This document shows, one piece after another, positions 11,297 to 20,707 of a DNA stretch of 64,000 nucleotides; position 1 is the first letter of the stretch, and each line of letters starts with the position of its first letter. The stretch spans positions 1,612,001 to 1,676,000 of the forward strand of contig NZ_JACCBB010000001.1 in the NCBI RefSeq assembly GCF_013409345.1. Reading direction: 5' to 3'. The stretch is from Kineococcus aurantiacus (lineage in GTDB: Bacteria > Actinomycetota > Actinomycetes > Actinomycetales > Kineococcaceae). The notes under the pieces are model-generated. The model saw only the letters and a list, made by a program, of their open reading frames with translations, did not search any database and was not told where the DNA came from. The translations under genes and the position numbers were made by a program.

Positions 11297-12652
11297 TCAG
11301 CGGCGGTCCGCGCCGCCGTCCACCGCGGCCCGCTCCCCGCGCACGTCGACGAGCAGCCGGTCGGCGCGGATCCGGAACCGCCTGGTGCCCCACATCATCA
11401 CCGCCGCCAGGAAGGGCAGGACGCCGAGCGCCGCGACCCCCAGCGCGTCCGACCCGGTGCCCGTGGCCACCCACGACCGCAGGATCGGGGCGACGAAACC
11501 CCCGAGGTTCCCCAGGGAGTTGATGAGCCCGATGCCGGCCGCCGCGGCGGCGCCGGTGAGGAACGCCGTCGGGTAGGACCACGTGATGGGGCCGATCGAC
11601 AGGAACGACGACACGGCGACCGTGATGCACACGATGCCGACGAGGGCGTACCCGTTGGCGCCCGCCCACGCCGACCCCAGCACGAACGCGCCGGTGCTGA
11701 CGAACAACCACGTCCCCCACGCGCGGCGCCGCCTCACCGTCACCGCGTGCCGGCCGACGGAGTAGCAGGCGAACATCCCCACGAACCAGGGCACGGCCGT
11801 GATGAGCCCGACCTGCCAGCCGACCTCCCGCCCGGTCAGGCCCGCGACCTGGGTGGGCAGGTTGAACGTCACGCCGTAGACCGCCACCTGGAGGCAGAAG
11901 TAGATGACGGTGAAGTACCAGACGCGGCCGTTGCGCATGGCCGCCCACACCCCGCTGGGGCCGTCGGCCGAGCGCAGCTCGTCCTCGGAGGCCATGGCCT
12001 CCCGCAGCGCCGCCTTCTCCTGCGGGGACAGGAACTTCGCGTCCTCCGGGGAGTTCACGAGGGCGAAGATCGCCACCACCCCGGCGACCACCGCGAGCAG
12101 GCCCTCCACGGCGAACATGGCCTGCCAGCCGGTCACCCCGTCGATCGAGCCGCCGAGCTCCAGCAGCGCCCCCGACAGCGGGGAACCGACCATCTGCGAG
12201 AACGGCTGCGCCAGGTAGAACACCGCGAACATGCGGGTGCGGTGGGCGTTGGGGAACCACTCGGCCAGGTACATGATGATGCCGGGGAACAACCCGGCCT
12301 CGGTGACCCCGAGCAGGAAGCGCAGCACGATGAACGACGTCTCGCCCTGCACGAAGGCGAAGCACGCCGAGACGATCCCCCAGGTGATCGCGATGCGCGC
12401 CAGCCACGCCTTGGCCCCGAACCGGCGCAGCGCGAGGTTGCTGGGGATCTCGAAGATCGCGTAGCCGATGAAGAAGACGCCCGCGCCGAAGGCGTACGCC
12501 GCGTCCGAGATGCCGCGGTCCAGCTCGAGGGCGTCCTCGGCGAAGCTGACGTTCGTCCGGTCGAGGAAGGACACGACGTACAGGGCGACGATCATGGGCA
12601 TCAACCGGCGCGAGGCGCGACCGATGGCCTGGTGCAGGACGGTGTCGGTCAC
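11297..12652 (-). CDS. MFS transporter, anion:cation symporter (ACS) type
   Basis: 451 residues with about twelve hydrophobic helices; an inner-membrane carrier. The opening MPMIVALYVVSFLDRTNVSF, FEIPSNLALRRFGAKAWLAR and RFLLGVTEAGLFPGIIMYLA are signatures of the ACS family, whose members move organic anions such as tartrate, glucarate, 4-hydroxyphenylacetate or phthalate. The exact substrate cannot be read here and no catabolic genes are next to it. GTG 12652 is chosen for a strong GAGGAGG site eight bases away. It interrupts the usual tsaB-rimI order, which suggests a later insertion; its base composition is like its neighbours, so any transfer is old or from a similar genome. Confidence 0.88.
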   Translation of the reverse strand: MTDTVLHQAIGRASRRLMPMIVALYVVSFLDRTNVSFAEDALELDRGISDAAYAFGAGVFFIGYAIFEIPSNLALRRFGAKAWLARIAITWGIVSACFAFVQGETSFIVLRFLLGVTEAGLFPGIIMYLAEWFPNAHRTRMFAVFYLAQPFSQMVGSPLSGALLELGGSIDGVTGWQAMFAVEGLLAVVAGVVAIFALVNSPEDAKFLSPQEKAALREAMASEDELRSADGPSGVWAAMRNGRVWYFTVIYFCLQVAVYGVTFNLPTQVAGLTGREVGWQVGLITAVPWFVGMFACYSVGRHAVTVRRRRAWGTWLFVSTGAFVLGSAWAGANGYALVGIVCITVAVSSFLSIGPITWSYPTAFLTGAAAAAGIGLINSLGNLGGFVAPILRSWVATGTGSDALGVAALGVLPFLAAVMMWGTRRFRIRADRLLVDVRGERAAVDGGADRR

Positions 12653-12692
12653 GGGCTGGGCCTCCTCGGTGAGATTCCCGGACCCGCCCACG

Positions 12693-13358
12693 CTACGCCG
12701 TGACGCGTTTGCGCGCCCCCGGCTCGGTCGCGTCGGGCCGCCGCAGGTACAGCGGCTCCGGCGGCAGCAGTCCCCACGTCCCGCGGCCGGCGAGGGCGTC
12801 GGCCACGAGCTGCGCCAGGGCCGCCCCGTCCACCTCGAAGGGCGCGCGGGCGCCGCCGAGGGCGTCGGGGTACAGCCGGGTCCCCGACCCCACGACGGGG
12901 ACGTCGGGGCGGACGTCGGCGGGGGCCAGGACGTCGGGACCGGCCGTGCGCCGGACCCCCTCCCCCGAGGCGACGTACCGGGCGGTGTGGACCTCGCGCC
13001 GGCGCGCGTCGGTGGCGACGAGGAACTCCCCGGCCAGCCCGTCCGCGGCGGCCTGCGCGGCGAGGGCGTCCAGGGAGCAGACGCCGTGCACCCGCGCTCC
13101 CCACGCCAGCGCGAGCGTGCGCGCGGTGACGACGCCGACGCGCAACCCGGTGAAGGGCCCGGGCCCGACGCCGACGGCCACGTCGGTGACCTCGGTGCGG
13201 TCGCGGCCGGCGTCGGCCAGGACGGCCGCGACCGTGGGGACGAGGACCTCGTTGTGGCTCCGGGCGGTCCCGGCGCGGGTGGCGGCGAGGACCCGCTCGC
13301 CGTCGTGGACGGCGACGGCCACGCCGTCGGTCGCGGTGTCGAGGGCGAGCAGCAGCAC
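12693..13358 (-). CDS. tsaB: tRNA threonylcarbamoyladenosine synthesis protein TsaB
   Basis: 221 residues. Cytosolic ASKHA-fold partner of TsaD in making t6A at position 37 of ANN-decoding tRNAs. LLLALDTATDGVAVAVHDG opens the fold, RSHNEVLVPTV carries the conserved His, and GVGPGPFTGLRVG is the family signature. The C-terminal part is shorter than a TsaD and lacks the metal-site HxxxH, separating it from TsaD. A TAGACT box lies six bases before GTG 13358, so the message may be leaderless. tsaE is two genes upstream; tsaD is not in the window. Confidence 0.93.
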   Translation of the reverse strand: MLLLALDTATDGVAVAVHDGERVLAATRAGTARSHNEVLVPTVAAVLADAGRDRTEVTDVAVGVGPGPFTGLRVGVVTARTLALAWGARVHGVCSLDALAAQAAADGLAGEFLVATDARRREVHTARYVASGEGVRRTAGPDVLAPADVRPDVPVVGSGTRLYPDALGGARAPFEVDGAALAQLVADALAGRGTWGLLPPEPLYLRRPDATEPGARKRVTA

Positions 13359-13364
13359 CCCGGG

Positions 13365-13370
13365 AGTCTA
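13365..13370 (-). promoter_or_regulatory. -10 box of a leaderless tsaB transcript
   Basis: TAGACT, then CCCGGG, then GTG 13358. The six-base spacing and lack of any ribosome binding site point to transcription starting at or near the G of the start codon. Confidence 0.5.
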
Positions 13371-13405
13371 GGCGCCCCCTCCCCCGCCGACCGGCCGCGC
13401 CGGGG

Positions 13406-14179
13406 TCAGGGGCGCGGGTGGGCCAGGCGGCGGGCGAAGCGGACCGAGGCGGCGAAGACGGCAGGGGCGTCGCGGTCCGAGGTCAGCTCGTGGAAGCTGT
13501 TGGCGTACACCACCTCCGTCACCTCCTCGGAGGAGATCCCGGCCAGCACCCGGTGGGCCGAGGCCGCCGGCACGACGTGGTCGACGCGCGAGCGCAGCAG
13601 CAGGACGGGCTGGTGCACGCGGGCGAGGTCGTCGCGGGTGCGCCGCCAGCCGCCGACCTGGGAGACCAGGGCCCGCAGCGGCGTCCGGTCGTAGGCCAGG
13701 ACCTGCGCGGCGGGGTCCTGCAGGTCGCCCGCGACGGCGGACCAGCGGGGCAGGACCCGGCCCAGGGTGGCGACCGCCAGCTCCTTCCACGGCTCCAGCG
13801 CGACCGCCGGGTTCGCCAGGACCAGGCCGTGCACGCGGTCGGGGCGCAGCTCGGCCAGCCGCAGCGCCAGCGCGCCGCCCATCGAGATCCCGGCGACCAG
13901 CACGACGTCGTTGCGCAGCCGCGACAGCGCCGCCGACGCCGCGGCGACCCAGTCCGCCCACGTGCTGCGGTCGCAGTCGGCGACCGTCGTGCCGTGCCCG
14001 GGCAGCAGCGGCACCTCGACGTCGAACCCCGCGGCGTGGAACTCCTCGGCCCAGCCCGCCACCGACAGCGGCGTGGCGGTGAAACCGTGCAGGACGAGCA
14101 CCCCGGCGCGGGGGCGGTCGGCGTGCCGGCGGGAGAAGCCCCGGACCCGCCCGTCCGCGGTCCGCTCGGCGAGGTTCAC
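13406..14179 (-). CDS. Alpha/beta hydrolase, carboxylesterase/lipase-like
   Basis: 257 residues. GVLVLHGFTATPLSVAGWAE gives the oxyanion HG, VAGISMGGALALRLAE the nucleophile elbow with Ser near residue 97, RVDHVVP the acid Asp, and FHELTSDRD the catalytic His near residue 230. Length and the HGFTATP segment resemble Est30-type carboxylesterases and monoacylglycerol lipases. The substrate is unknown. GTG 14179 overlaps the tsaE stop as GTGA, so the two are translationally coupled. It lies between tsaE and tsaB, a position where other actinobacteria have no gene or a different one. Confidence 0.85.
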   Translation of the reverse strand: MNLAERTADGRVRGFSRRHADRPRAGVLVLHGFTATPLSVAGWAEEFHAAGFDVEVPLLPGHGTTVADCDRSTWADWVAAASAALSRLRNDVVLVAGISMGGALALRLAELRPDRVHGLVLANPAVALEPWKELAVATLGRVLPRWSAVAGDLQDPAAQVLAYDRTPLRALVSQVGGWRRTRDDLARVHQPVLLLRSRVDHVVPAASAHRVLAGISSEEVTEVVYANSFHELTSDRDAPAVFAASVRFARRLAHPRP

Positions 14180-14658
14180 GCGAGCTCCACGCCCTCCCAG
14201 CGCGCGCCGGTGCCGCGCACGCGCACGCGCCGCGGCTCCACGGGGGCCTCCCCCTCGACGGCGACCTCCCCGTGGGGCCGCAGCAGCTCGATCTCCAGCC
14301 GGTCCCCCGTGAGGTCCTCCACGAGCCCGCGACCCCACTCCACGACCGTCACCGCCTCCTGCGCGGCGGTGTCGAGGTCGAGGTCGTCGACCTCGGCGAG
14401 CGAGGCCAGCCGGTAGGCGTCGACGTGCACGAGCGGGGGCCCGCCGACGAGGGAGGGGTGCTCGCGGGCGATGACGAACGTCGGCGACGTCACCGGCCCG
14501 CGCACGCCCAGGCCCTCCGCCAGGCCCCGGGTGAACGTCGTCTTCCCCGCGCCCAGGTCCCCCGAGAGCACGACGAGGTCACCGGCGCGCAGCAGCCGCC
14601 CGACCCGCCCGCCGAACGCGGAGGTCTCCTCGGGGGTGCGCAGCTCCAGCTCGGTCAC
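14176..14658 (-). CDS. tsaE: tRNA threonylcarbamoyladenosine biosynthesis ATPase TsaE
   Basis: 160 residues. P-loop ATPase that turns over the TsaB-TsaD complex during t6A synthesis. The Walker A GDLGAGKTTFTRGLAEGLG is at residues 33-51, VTSPTFVIAREH follows, HVDAYRL is the family motif, and VVEWGRGL the Walker B-like end. The C-terminal 40 residues are somewhat longer than usual. GTG 14658 overlaps the stop of the upstream hydrolase as GTGA and has a GGAGGA site. It shares a chain of four GTGA overlaps with its neighbours, so it is one translation unit with alr. Confidence 0.94.
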   Translation of the reverse strand: MTELELRTPEETSAFGGRVGRLLRAGDLVVLSGDLGAGKTTFTRGLAEGLGVRGPVTSPTFVIAREHPSLVGGPPLVHVDAYRLASLAEVDDLDLDTAAQEAVTVVEWGRGLVEDLTGDRLEIELLRPHGEVAVEGEAPVEPRRVRVRGTGARWEGVELA

Positions 14659-15674
14659 CGGGTCCTCCGTCGCGTCCGGGTCTGCAGGGGGACGACGACC
14701 TCGTGGGGCACCGGCGCCGCACCGCCCGAGCGGGCCAGCAGCCGCTCCAGCCGCGCGGTCACGACCGAGGGGTGCTCCAGCATCAGCAGGTGCCCCGCCC
14801 CGCGGACCAGGACGTGCTCGGCGCCCGGGAGGGCGTCGGCGATCTCCCGGCCGTGGGCGGCGGGGGTCATGAGGTCGCGCTCGGCGGTCAGCACCAGCAC
14901 CGGCCGGCCCGCCAGGCCCGCGAGCGCCTCGCGCTCGTCGAGGGTCCCGAAGGCGGGCAGCAGGTCGGCGATGACGTCGACGGGGGTCGCGGCCAGCATC
15001 CGGCCCGTGAGCCGCACCAGCTCGGGGGCGACGGGCCCGGCGAAGTTCCAGTGCCGCACGAGCCGCTGCTCCAGGTCGGCGCCCACCCGGCGCGAGCGCT
15101 CCAGGACGTCGTAGCGGCCGCCGGCGCGCTCCAGGGCGAGCTCGGCCCAGTGCACGAGGTGGTGGCCCAGCAGCGGCAGGCCGTGGTCGACGGCGGCCAG
15201 CCCCCCGGCGCTGGTGGCGATGAGGGCCGCGGCCCGCAGCCGCGGGAGCAGGTCGGGGCGGCGGGCCGCGAGCTCCATGACGGTCATGCCGCCCAGGGAG
15301 TGCCCCACCAGGACGAAGGGGCCCTCGGGGACGACGGCGTCGAGGACCTGGCCGAGGTCGTCGGCGAGCCGGGCCACGGTGACGGGGCCGGCGGGCCCGC
15401 GGGCGGAGCGGCCGTGCCCGCGCAGGTCGGGCAGGACGAGCCGGTGGCGCCCGCGCAGCGCGAGCCGCTGGAAGTGCCAGCAGTCGCCGGACAGGGCGTA
15501 CCCGTGGCACAGCACGACGGTGAGGGCCCCGGGGCGGTCGGCGGGGTCGACGTCGACGTGCAGCCGCGTGCCGTCGTCGGTGACGACCTCGACGGGTTCG
15601 CCGGACAGCGGGTGCAGCTCCTCGCGGGGGTCGGCGGCGCGCGCGTGCCGCGGGTCCCGCAGGGCCGGCCTCAC
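14655..15674 (-). CDS. Alpha/beta hydrolase
   Basis: 339 residues. TVVLCHGYALSGDCWHFQRL holds the HGY oxyanion motif, LPDLRGHGRS is typical of epoxide-hydrolase and haloperoxidase-like members, LVGHSLGGMTVMELAARRPD has the nucleophile Ser near residue 114, and GAGHLLMLEHP the catalytic His near residue 300. The protein class is clear, the substrate is not. A similar hydrolase sits between alr and tsaE in Streptomyces and Mycobacterium-type loci. GTG 15674 overlaps the alr stop as GTGA and its own stop overlaps the tsaE start the same way. Confidence 0.87.
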   Translation of the reverse strand: MRPALRDPRHARAADPREELHPLSGEPVEVVTDDGTRLHVDVDPADRPGALTVVLCHGYALSGDCWHFQRLALRGRHRLVLPDLRGHGRSARGPAGPVTVARLADDLGQVLDAVVPEGPFVLVGHSLGGMTVMELAARRPDLLPRLRAAALIATSAGGLAAVDHGLPLLGHHLVHWAELALERAGGRYDVLERSRRVGADLEQRLVRHWNFAGPVAPELVRLTGRMLAATPVDVIADLLPAFGTLDEREALAGLAGRPVLVLTAERDLMTPAAHGREIADALPGAEHVLVRGAGHLLMLEHPSVVTARLERLLARSGGAAPVPHEVVVPLQTRTRRRTR

Positions 15675-16840
15675 GCCAGGGCCCCCGCGTAGCGGCGGGG
15701 CACCCGGGCCCCGATGCGGGTGACGACCTCCCAGGAGATCGTCCCGGCGGCCGCGGCCCAGTCGTCGGCGGTGGCCTCGCCGTCGTCGCCGGGGCCCAGG
15801 ACGAGGGCGAGGTCCCCGGGGGCGGCGGCGTCGTCGCCGAGGTCGACGACGACCTGGTCCATGCAGACGCGGCCGGCGATGCGGCGGCGGGCACCGCCGA
15901 CGAGCACCTCCCCGGACCGGTGGCCGTCCCAGGAGGCGTGCCGGGGCACCCCGTCGCCGTAGCCCACGGGCACCAGCCCCAGCGTCGTGTCGTGCTCGAC
16001 GGTGTAGGTCAGCCCGTAGGACACGCCCGCACCGGCGGGGACGCGGCGGACGTGCGCCAGGCGCGCGGCCAGCGTCATCGCCGGGCGCAGGCCCAGCTCG
16101 GCGCCCGTGGCGCGCTCGGGGGCCGGGCTGAGGCCGTAGACCGCCAGGCCGGCCCGGACGAGGTCGTAGCGCGCCTGGGGGACGAAGAAGGCGGCCGCGG
16201 AGTTGGCGTGGTGGCGCAGGCCGGGGTCGACGCCGTGGTCGCGGGCGGCCCGCAGGGCGGCCTCGAAGGCGTCCAGCTGGCTGGGCACGGAGGGGTCCCC
16301 GGGGACGTCGGCGCTGGCGAAGTGCGCCCACGTGCCGCGCACCTGCACGTCACCAGCCTCGACGTGCTTGGCGACGGCGTCCAGCAGGGCGGGCCACTCC
16401 GCGGGCGAGGCGCCGCCGCGGGACATGCCGGTGTCGACCTCCAGGTGGACCCCGGCGCGCCGCCCCGCGGCCCGGGCGGCCCCGGCGAGCTGCTCCAGGG
16501 CCCACACCGCGGACACCGAGACGTCGACGCCGGCCCGCACGGCGGGCAGCAGGTCGGTGCCGGGGGTGAGGATCCAGGCCAGCACGTCGGCCTCCACGCC
16601 CGCCGCGCGCAGCGCCAGCGCCTCGTGCACGTGCGCGACGCCCAGCCACGTCGCCCCGCCGGCCAGCGCCGCGCGGGCCGCCGGGACCAGGCCGTGCCCG
16701 TAGGCGTCGGCCTTGACGACGGCCATCACCTGCGCGGGCCCCACGGCCCGGCGCACGACCCGCACGTTGTGCGCGATCGCGTCGAGGTCGACGAGGGCCA
16801 CGGCGGGGACGTCGGCGGGCACGTCAGGACGTGGGGGCAC
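15671..16840 (-). CDS. alr: Alanine racemase
   Basis: 389 residues. PLP enzyme that converts L-alanine to D-alanine for peptidoglycan. Lys43 in AVVKADAYGHG binds PLP as an internal aldimine, and Tyr275 in GVSYGLTYT is the second catalytic base. The N-terminal barrel and the C-terminal beta domain with RIAGRVCMDQ are complete and of normal length. It is the first gene of the coupled group alr-hydrolase-tsaE-hydrolase. TACCGT lies six bases before GTG 16840, so the group may begin with a leaderless message. Confidence 0.96.
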   Translation of the reverse strand: MPPRPDVPADVPAVALVDLDAIAHNVRVVRRAVGPAQVMAVVKADAYGHGLVPAARAALAGGATWLGVAHVHEALALRAAGVEADVLAWILTPGTDLLPAVRAGVDVSVSAVWALEQLAGAARAAGRRAGVHLEVDTGMSRGGASPAEWPALLDAVAKHVEAGDVQVRGTWAHFASADVPGDPSVPSQLDAFEAALRAARDHGVDPGLRHHANSAAAFFVPQARYDLVRAGLAVYGLSPAPERATGAELGLRPAMTLAARLAHVRRVPAGAGVSYGLTYTVEHDTTLGLVPVGYGDGVPRHASWDGHRSGEVLVGGARRRIAGRVCMDQVVVDLGDDAAAPGDLALVLGPGDDGEATADDWAAAAGTISWEVVTRIGARVPRRYAGALA

Positions 16841-16846
16841 GTCTCG

Positions 16847-16852
16847 ACGGTA
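16847..16852 (-). promoter_or_regulatory. -10 box of a leaderless alr transcript
   Basis: TACCGT is followed by CGAGAC and GTG 16840. It lies in the only 24-base gap between nnr and alr, so it would make alr independent of nnr. Confidence 0.5.
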
Positions 16853-16864
16853 CTCGCCCGGCCG

Positions 16865-18304
16865 TCAGGGGCGGCCGTCCCACCCGGGCAGGGAGGTGAG
16901 CGCGGCGGGGACGGCCTCGGCGACGTCGAGCGCGGCGATCGGGCCGCCGGCGCTGGCCAGGGTCGCGGCCCAGCCGTGCAGGACGGCGGCGTCGGCGGCC
17001 ACGACGGCCGGGTCCTCGTCCGGGCGGGCGGCCAGGGCCGCGCCGAGGACGCCGGCGAGGACGTCGCCGGCCCCCGCGGTGGCGAGCCAGTCGGGGGCCG
17101 AGGCGGCCGTCAGCACCCGTCCCCCTCCCCCCACGACGGTGGTGACCGACCCCTTGAGCAGGACGGTGGCCCCGGTGCGCTCGTGGGCGCGGCGGGCGGC
17201 GGCCAGCGGGTCGGCCTCGACGGCGGCGCGCTCCACGCCGAGCAGCCGGGCCAGCTCCCCGGCGTGCGGGGTCAGGACGTGCTGCGGGCCGAGGGTGCCG
17301 GGCAGGGCGGCCAGGGCGCCGGCGTCGACGACGGCGGGTTCGCCGGAGGCCAGGGCCGCGCGGACGCGCTCCTGCTGCTCGGGGTCCTCGGGCGAGACGC
17401 CCGGGCCCAGGACCCACGCCTGGACGCGGCCGGGCCCGGCGACGACCTCGGGGCGGCGGTGCCGGACCAGTTCGGTGGGGTGCCCGGGACCGAGGTAGCG
17501 GACCATCCCGGCCCCGGCGCGGACGGCGGCCTCGACGGCCAGGACGGCCGCGCCGGTGTAGTCGGGACCGCCGGCGACGACGCCCACGACCCCGCGGGAG
17601 TACTTGTCGTCGGCCGGGCCGGGGCGGCGCCAGCGGCCGGCGACGTCGCGCGGCTCGACGCGCTCGACGGCCGGCGCGGGCAGGTCCGCCAGGCCGATGT
17701 CGGCCACGAGCAGCCGGCCGCAGAACCCGGCCGCGGGCGCGAGGAGGTGCGCGGGCCGGGCCGTGCCGAACGTCACGGTGAGGTCGGCGGCCAGGACCTC
17801 CCCCGTCACGGCGCCGGTGTCGGCGTCCAGGCCGGAGGGGACGTCGACGGCCACGACGACGGGCCCGTCGAGGGCGCTGAGGCCCTCGTGCGCCGGGCGC
17901 AGGCCGCCGCCCCCGCCGATGCCGACGATGCCGTCGAGGAGCAGGTCGGCCGCGGCGCAGGTGCTCTCGTCGCCCGCGCGCCAGGCGCGGGCCCGGACCC
18001 CGGCGCGGCGGGCCGTCGCCAGGGCCGGGGCGTGGGCGCGGTCGGCGGTCAGCAGCGCGGTGACGGCGACGCCCCGGCGGGCCAGGCGCGCGGCGGTGAG
18101 CAGGGCGTCGCCGCCGTTGTCGCCGGCCCCGGCGAGCACGACGGCGCGGCGGCCCGCGACGGCCCCGGTGCTCTCGCGCAGGACGTCGGCGCACACGACG
18201 TCGAGGGCGGCGGCGGCGCGGTCCATGAGCGTGCCCGCCGGCAGCGCTGCCAGCGCGGCCCGCTCGGCGGCGCGGACGTCCTCGACCCGGTGCGCGACGA
18301 TCAC
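16865..18304 (-). CDS. nnr: Bifunctional NAD(P)H-hydrate epimerase and ADP-dependent NAD(P)H-hydrate dehydratase
   Basis: 479 residues. Repairs hydrated NADH and NADPH. The N-terminal YjeF domain (about 1-210) contains [17 protein letters not shown] at residues 59-75 and [16 protein letters not shown]; it makes the R/S epimerisation. The C-terminal ribokinase-like domain (about 225-475) has [30 protein letters not shown] and [17 protein letters not shown], the phosphate-binding loop of the dehydratase. The start GTG 18304 overlaps the acpS stop as GTGA. Pairing with acpS and alr is usual in actinobacteria. Confidence 0.95.
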   Translation of the reverse strand: MIVAHRVEDVRAAERAALAALPAGTLMDRAAAALDVVCADVLRESTGAVAGRRAVVLAGAGDNGGDALLTAARLARRGVAVTALLTADRAHAPALATARRAGVRARAWRAGDESTCAAADLLLDGIVGIGGGGGLRPAHEGLSALDGPVVVAVDVPSGLDADTGAVTGEVLAADLTVTFGTARPAHLLAPAAGFCGRLLVADIGLADLPAPAVERVEPRDVAGRWRRPGPADDKYSRGVVGVVAGGPDYTGAAVLAVEAAVRAGAGMVRYLGPGHPTELVRHRRPEVVAGPGRVQAWVLGPGVSPEDPEQQERVRAALASGEPAVVDAGALAALPGTLGPQHVLTPHAGELARLLGVERAAVEADPLAAARRAHERTGATVLLKGSVTTVVGGGGRVLTAASAPDWLATAGAGDVLAGVLGAALAARPDEDPAVVAADAAVLHGWAATLASAGGPIAALDVAEAVPAALTSLPGWDGRP

Positions 18305-18654
18305 TTCGACTCCGCGACCACCATGGCGGTGGCGATGCCGGCGTCGTGCGACAGCGACAGGTGGAACGTCGCCACGCCCATCCCCTCGGCGATCTCCTTC
18401 GCGCTGCCGCGCACGGCGATCTCCGGGCGGTGCCCGTCCTCGCGCTCGACGACGACGTCGCGCCAGACGAGCCCGACGGGCGCGCCCAGCGACTTCGCGA
18501 CGGCCTCCTTGGCCGCGAACCGCGCGGCCAGCGACTCCGGTGGCAGACCGCGCTCGCCGTCGCCGAAGAGCCTCTCGAGCAGCAGCGGCGTGCGCTCGAC
18601 CTGACGCTTGAAGCGGGCGACGTCGACGACGTCGATCCCGATCCCGATGATCAT
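18301..18654 (-). CDS. acpS: Holo-[acyl-carrier-protein] synthase
   Basis: 117 residues. Transfers 4'-phosphopantetheine from CoA to the serine of acyl carrier protein. [14 protein letters not shown] carries Asp8 and [13 protein letters not shown] carries Glu50, the two Mg-binding residues. [14 protein letters not shown] is the closing family motif. Size is normal for the trimeric AcpS type. A GGAGGG site precedes ATG 18654. It sits between glmS and nnr, facing the same way. Confidence 0.96.
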   Translation of the reverse strand: MIIGIGIDVVDVARFKRQVERTPLLLERLFGDGERGLPPESLAARFAAKEAVAKSLGAPVGLVWRDVVVEREDGHRPEIAVRGSAKEIAEGMGVATFHLSLSHDAGIATAMVVAESK

Positions 18655-18672
18655 CCGTGCACCCTCCGCAGG

Positions 18673-18728
18673 CCCCCGCCGTCGAGCGTCACGGTGCCAC
18701 GAGGGTCCGCGGCGCCCGACGGCGGGGG
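18673..18728 (-). terminator. Long-loop hairpin after glmS
   Basis: CCCCCGCCGTCG (18673-18684) pairs with CGACGGCGGGGG (18717-18728) around a 32-base loop. It fills the glmS-acpS gap and may end glmS transcription or be an attenuator. Confidence 0.4.
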
Positions 18729-18729
18729 G

Positions 18730-20622
18730 TCACTCCACGGTGACGGACTTGGCCAGGTTGCGGGGCTGGTCGACGTCCAGGCCCTTGGCCGTGGCCAGTT
18801 CGCAGGCGAAGACCTGCAGGGGCACGACGGCCAGCAGCGGCGACAGCAGCGTGGAGGTCCGCGGGATGTGGATGACCACGTCGGCGTAGGGCTCGACCGC
18901 GGTGTCGCCCTGCTCGGCGATGACGAGGGTGCGGGCCCCGCGGGCGCGCACCTCCTGGATGTTGGAGACGACCTTGGAGTGCAGCGAGTCCCGCCCGCGG
19001 GGGCTGGGGACGACGACGAACACGGGCTGGCCGGGCTCGACGAGGGCGATCGGGCCGTGCTTGAGCTCCCCGGCGGCGAAGCCCTCCGCGTGGATGTACG
19101 CCAGCTCCTTGAGCTTCAGGGCCCCCTCCATGGCGACGGGGTACCCGACGTGGCGGCCCAGGAACAGCACCGAGCGGGTGTCGGCCATGTAGCGGGCGAT
19201 CTCGCGGACCTGCTCCAGGCCGTCGAGGACCTGCCGGACCTGGCCGGGGACCTCGTGCAGCTGCGCGAGGACGTCGGCCACCTCGTCGGAGAACTTGTTG
19301 CCGCGCAGCTGGGCCAGGAACAGCCCGAGCAGGTAGCAGGCGGTGATCTGGGCGAGGAAGGCCTTGGTGGAGGCCACCGCGATCTCCGGGCCGGCGTGGG
19401 TGTACAGCACGGCGTCGGACTCGCGCGGGATCGTCGAGCCGTTGGTGTTGCAGATCGCCAGGACCTTCGCGCCCTGCTCGCGGGCGTGCCGCACGGCCAT
19501 GATCGTGTCCATCGTCTCCCCCGACTGGGAGATCGCCACGACGAGCGTGCGGTCGGAGACGACGGGGTCGCGGTAGCGGAACTCGTGGGCCAGCTCGACC
19601 TCGACGGGGACCCGGCACCAGTGCTCGATGGCGTACTTGGCGACCTGGCCCGCGTACGCCGCGGTGCCGCAGGCCACCACGACGATCTTGTCGACGCTGC
19701 GCAGCTCGGCCTCGGGGATCTTCAGCTCGTCCAGCTGCAGCCGGCCGGTCGCGTCGACGCGCCCCAGCAGGGTGTCGGCGATGGCCTGCGGCTGGTCGTG
19801 GATCTCCTTGGCCATGAACGACGGGTACCCGCCCTTCTCGGCGGCCGCGGCGTCCCAGTCCACGTGGAACCGGCGGCCCTGGGCGGGGGTGCCGTCGAAA
19901 CCGGTGACCACCACCGAGGTGGGGGTGATGGTCACGACCTGGTCCTGGCCCAGCTCCAGGGCCTCGCGGGTGGAGGCGATGAAGGCCGCCACGTCCGAGC
20001 CGAGGTAGTTGGCGCCCTCGCCCAGGCCGACGACCAGCGGGGAGTTGCGGCGCGCGCCGACGATGGTGTCCGGGACGTCGGCGTGCACGGCCAGCAGCGT
20101 GAACGCGCCCTCCAGGCGCAGGCAGACGGCGCGCATGGCCTCGGTGAGGTCCCCGCCCTGCTCGCCGTCGTAGGCGCGGGCCAGCAGGTGGGCGACGACC
20201 TCGGTGTCGGTCTCGCTGGTGAACTCCACCCCGGCCGCGGTCAGCTCGGCGCGCAGGGTCGCGAAGTTCTCGACGATGCCGTTGTGGATGACGGCGAGCT
20301 TGCCGCCGACCCCCACGTGCGGGTGCGCGTTGGCGTCGGTGGGGCCGCCGTGGGTGGCCCAGCGGGTGTGCCCGATGGCCGTGCCCGACTGCGGCAGCGG
20401 GTCGGTGCCCAGGACCTCGACGAGGTTGGCGAGCTTGCCGGCCTTCTTGCGGGTCTCGACCCCGCCGGCGCCGTCGCGGCCGGTGACCACGGCGATGCCC
20501 GCCGAGTCGTACCCCCGGTACTCCAGCCGCCGCAGGCCCTCCAGGACCACTTCGACGGCCCGGCCCCCGGCCTGGTCAGCGCCCTGCGGGGCGGCCCCCG
20601 CGTACCCGACGATTCCGCACAT
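18730..20622 (-). CDS. glmS: Glutamine:fructose-6-phosphate aminotransferase (isomerizing)
   Basis: 630 residues. Makes glucosamine-6-phosphate, the first step to UDP-GlcNAc. Cys2 of MCGIVGYAG is the N-terminal nucleophile of the glutaminase domain (about 1-240, with [10 protein letters not shown] and HNGIVENF). Two SIS sugar-isomerase domains follow (about 290-430 and 465-610), with SQSGETMDT in the first. The C-terminus NLAKSVTVE is the expected sealed end. No ribozyme or leader is seen; the ATG at 20622 is preceded at seven bases by TACGCT. glmM is 2 kb away, completing most of the UDP-GlcNAc branch. Confidence 0.97.
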   Translation of the reverse strand: MCGIVGYAGAAPQGADQAGGRAVEVVLEGLRRLEYRGYDSAGIAVVTGRDGAGGVETRKKAGKLANLVEVLGTDPLPQSGTAIGHTRWATHGGPTDANAHPHVGVGGKLAVIHNGIVENFATLRAELTAAGVEFTSETDTEVVAHLLARAYDGEQGGDLTEAMRAVCLRLEGAFTLLAVHADVPDTIVGARRNSPLVVGLGEGANYLGSDVAAFIASTREALELGQDQVVTITPTSVVVTGFDGTPAQGRRFHVDWDAAAAEKGGYPSFMAKEIHDQPQAIADTLLGRVDATGRLQLDELKIPEAELRSVDKIVVVACGTAAYAGQVAKYAIEHWCRVPVEVELAHEFRYRDPVVSDRTLVVAISQSGETMDTIMAVRHAREQGAKVLAICNTNGSTIPRESDAVLYTHAGPEIAVASTKAFLAQITACYLLGLFLAQLRGNKFSDEVADVLAQLHEVPGQVRQVLDGLEQVREIARYMADTRSVLFLGRHVGYPVAMEGALKLKELAYIHAEGFAAGELKHGPIALVEPGQPVFVVVPSPRGRDSLHSKVVSNIQEVRARGARTLVIAEQGDTAVEPYADVVIHIPRTSTLLSPLLAVVPLQVFACELATAKGLDVDQPRNLAKSVTVE

Positions 20623-20629
20623 GGGGTCG

Positions 20630-20635
20630 AGCGTA
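20630..20635 (-). promoter_or_regulatory. -10 box of a leaderless glmS transcript
   Basis: TACGCT, seven bases, ATG 20622. There is no ribosome binding site in this spacer. The -35 is weak. It forms a divergent pair with the coaA box at 20695-20700. Confidence 0.45.
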
Positions 20636-20694
20636 CGGTCCGCCGGGGCCGCTCCCCGTCACCTGCGCGCCGGGGCCACCCGCTGGGCACCCGG

Positions 20695-20700
20695 TAGCCT
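20695..20700 (+). promoter_or_regulatory. -10 box of a leaderless coaA transcript
   Basis: TAGCCT, seven bases, GTG 20708. No Shine-Dalgarno sequence is present. The -35 region is GC-rich and not convincing. Confidence 0.45.
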
Positions 20701-20707
20701 CTGGCCG

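Noticed and set aside
11297-12652. MFS gene as a recent horizontal transfer
   Set aside because: Base and codon composition match the neighbours, and no repeats or mobile genes flank it; only the gene order hints at insertion.
20623-20707. glmS ribozyme or riboswitch
   Set aside because: Only 85 bases separate glmS and coaA, with a leaderless-type start; no room for a glmS ribozyme.
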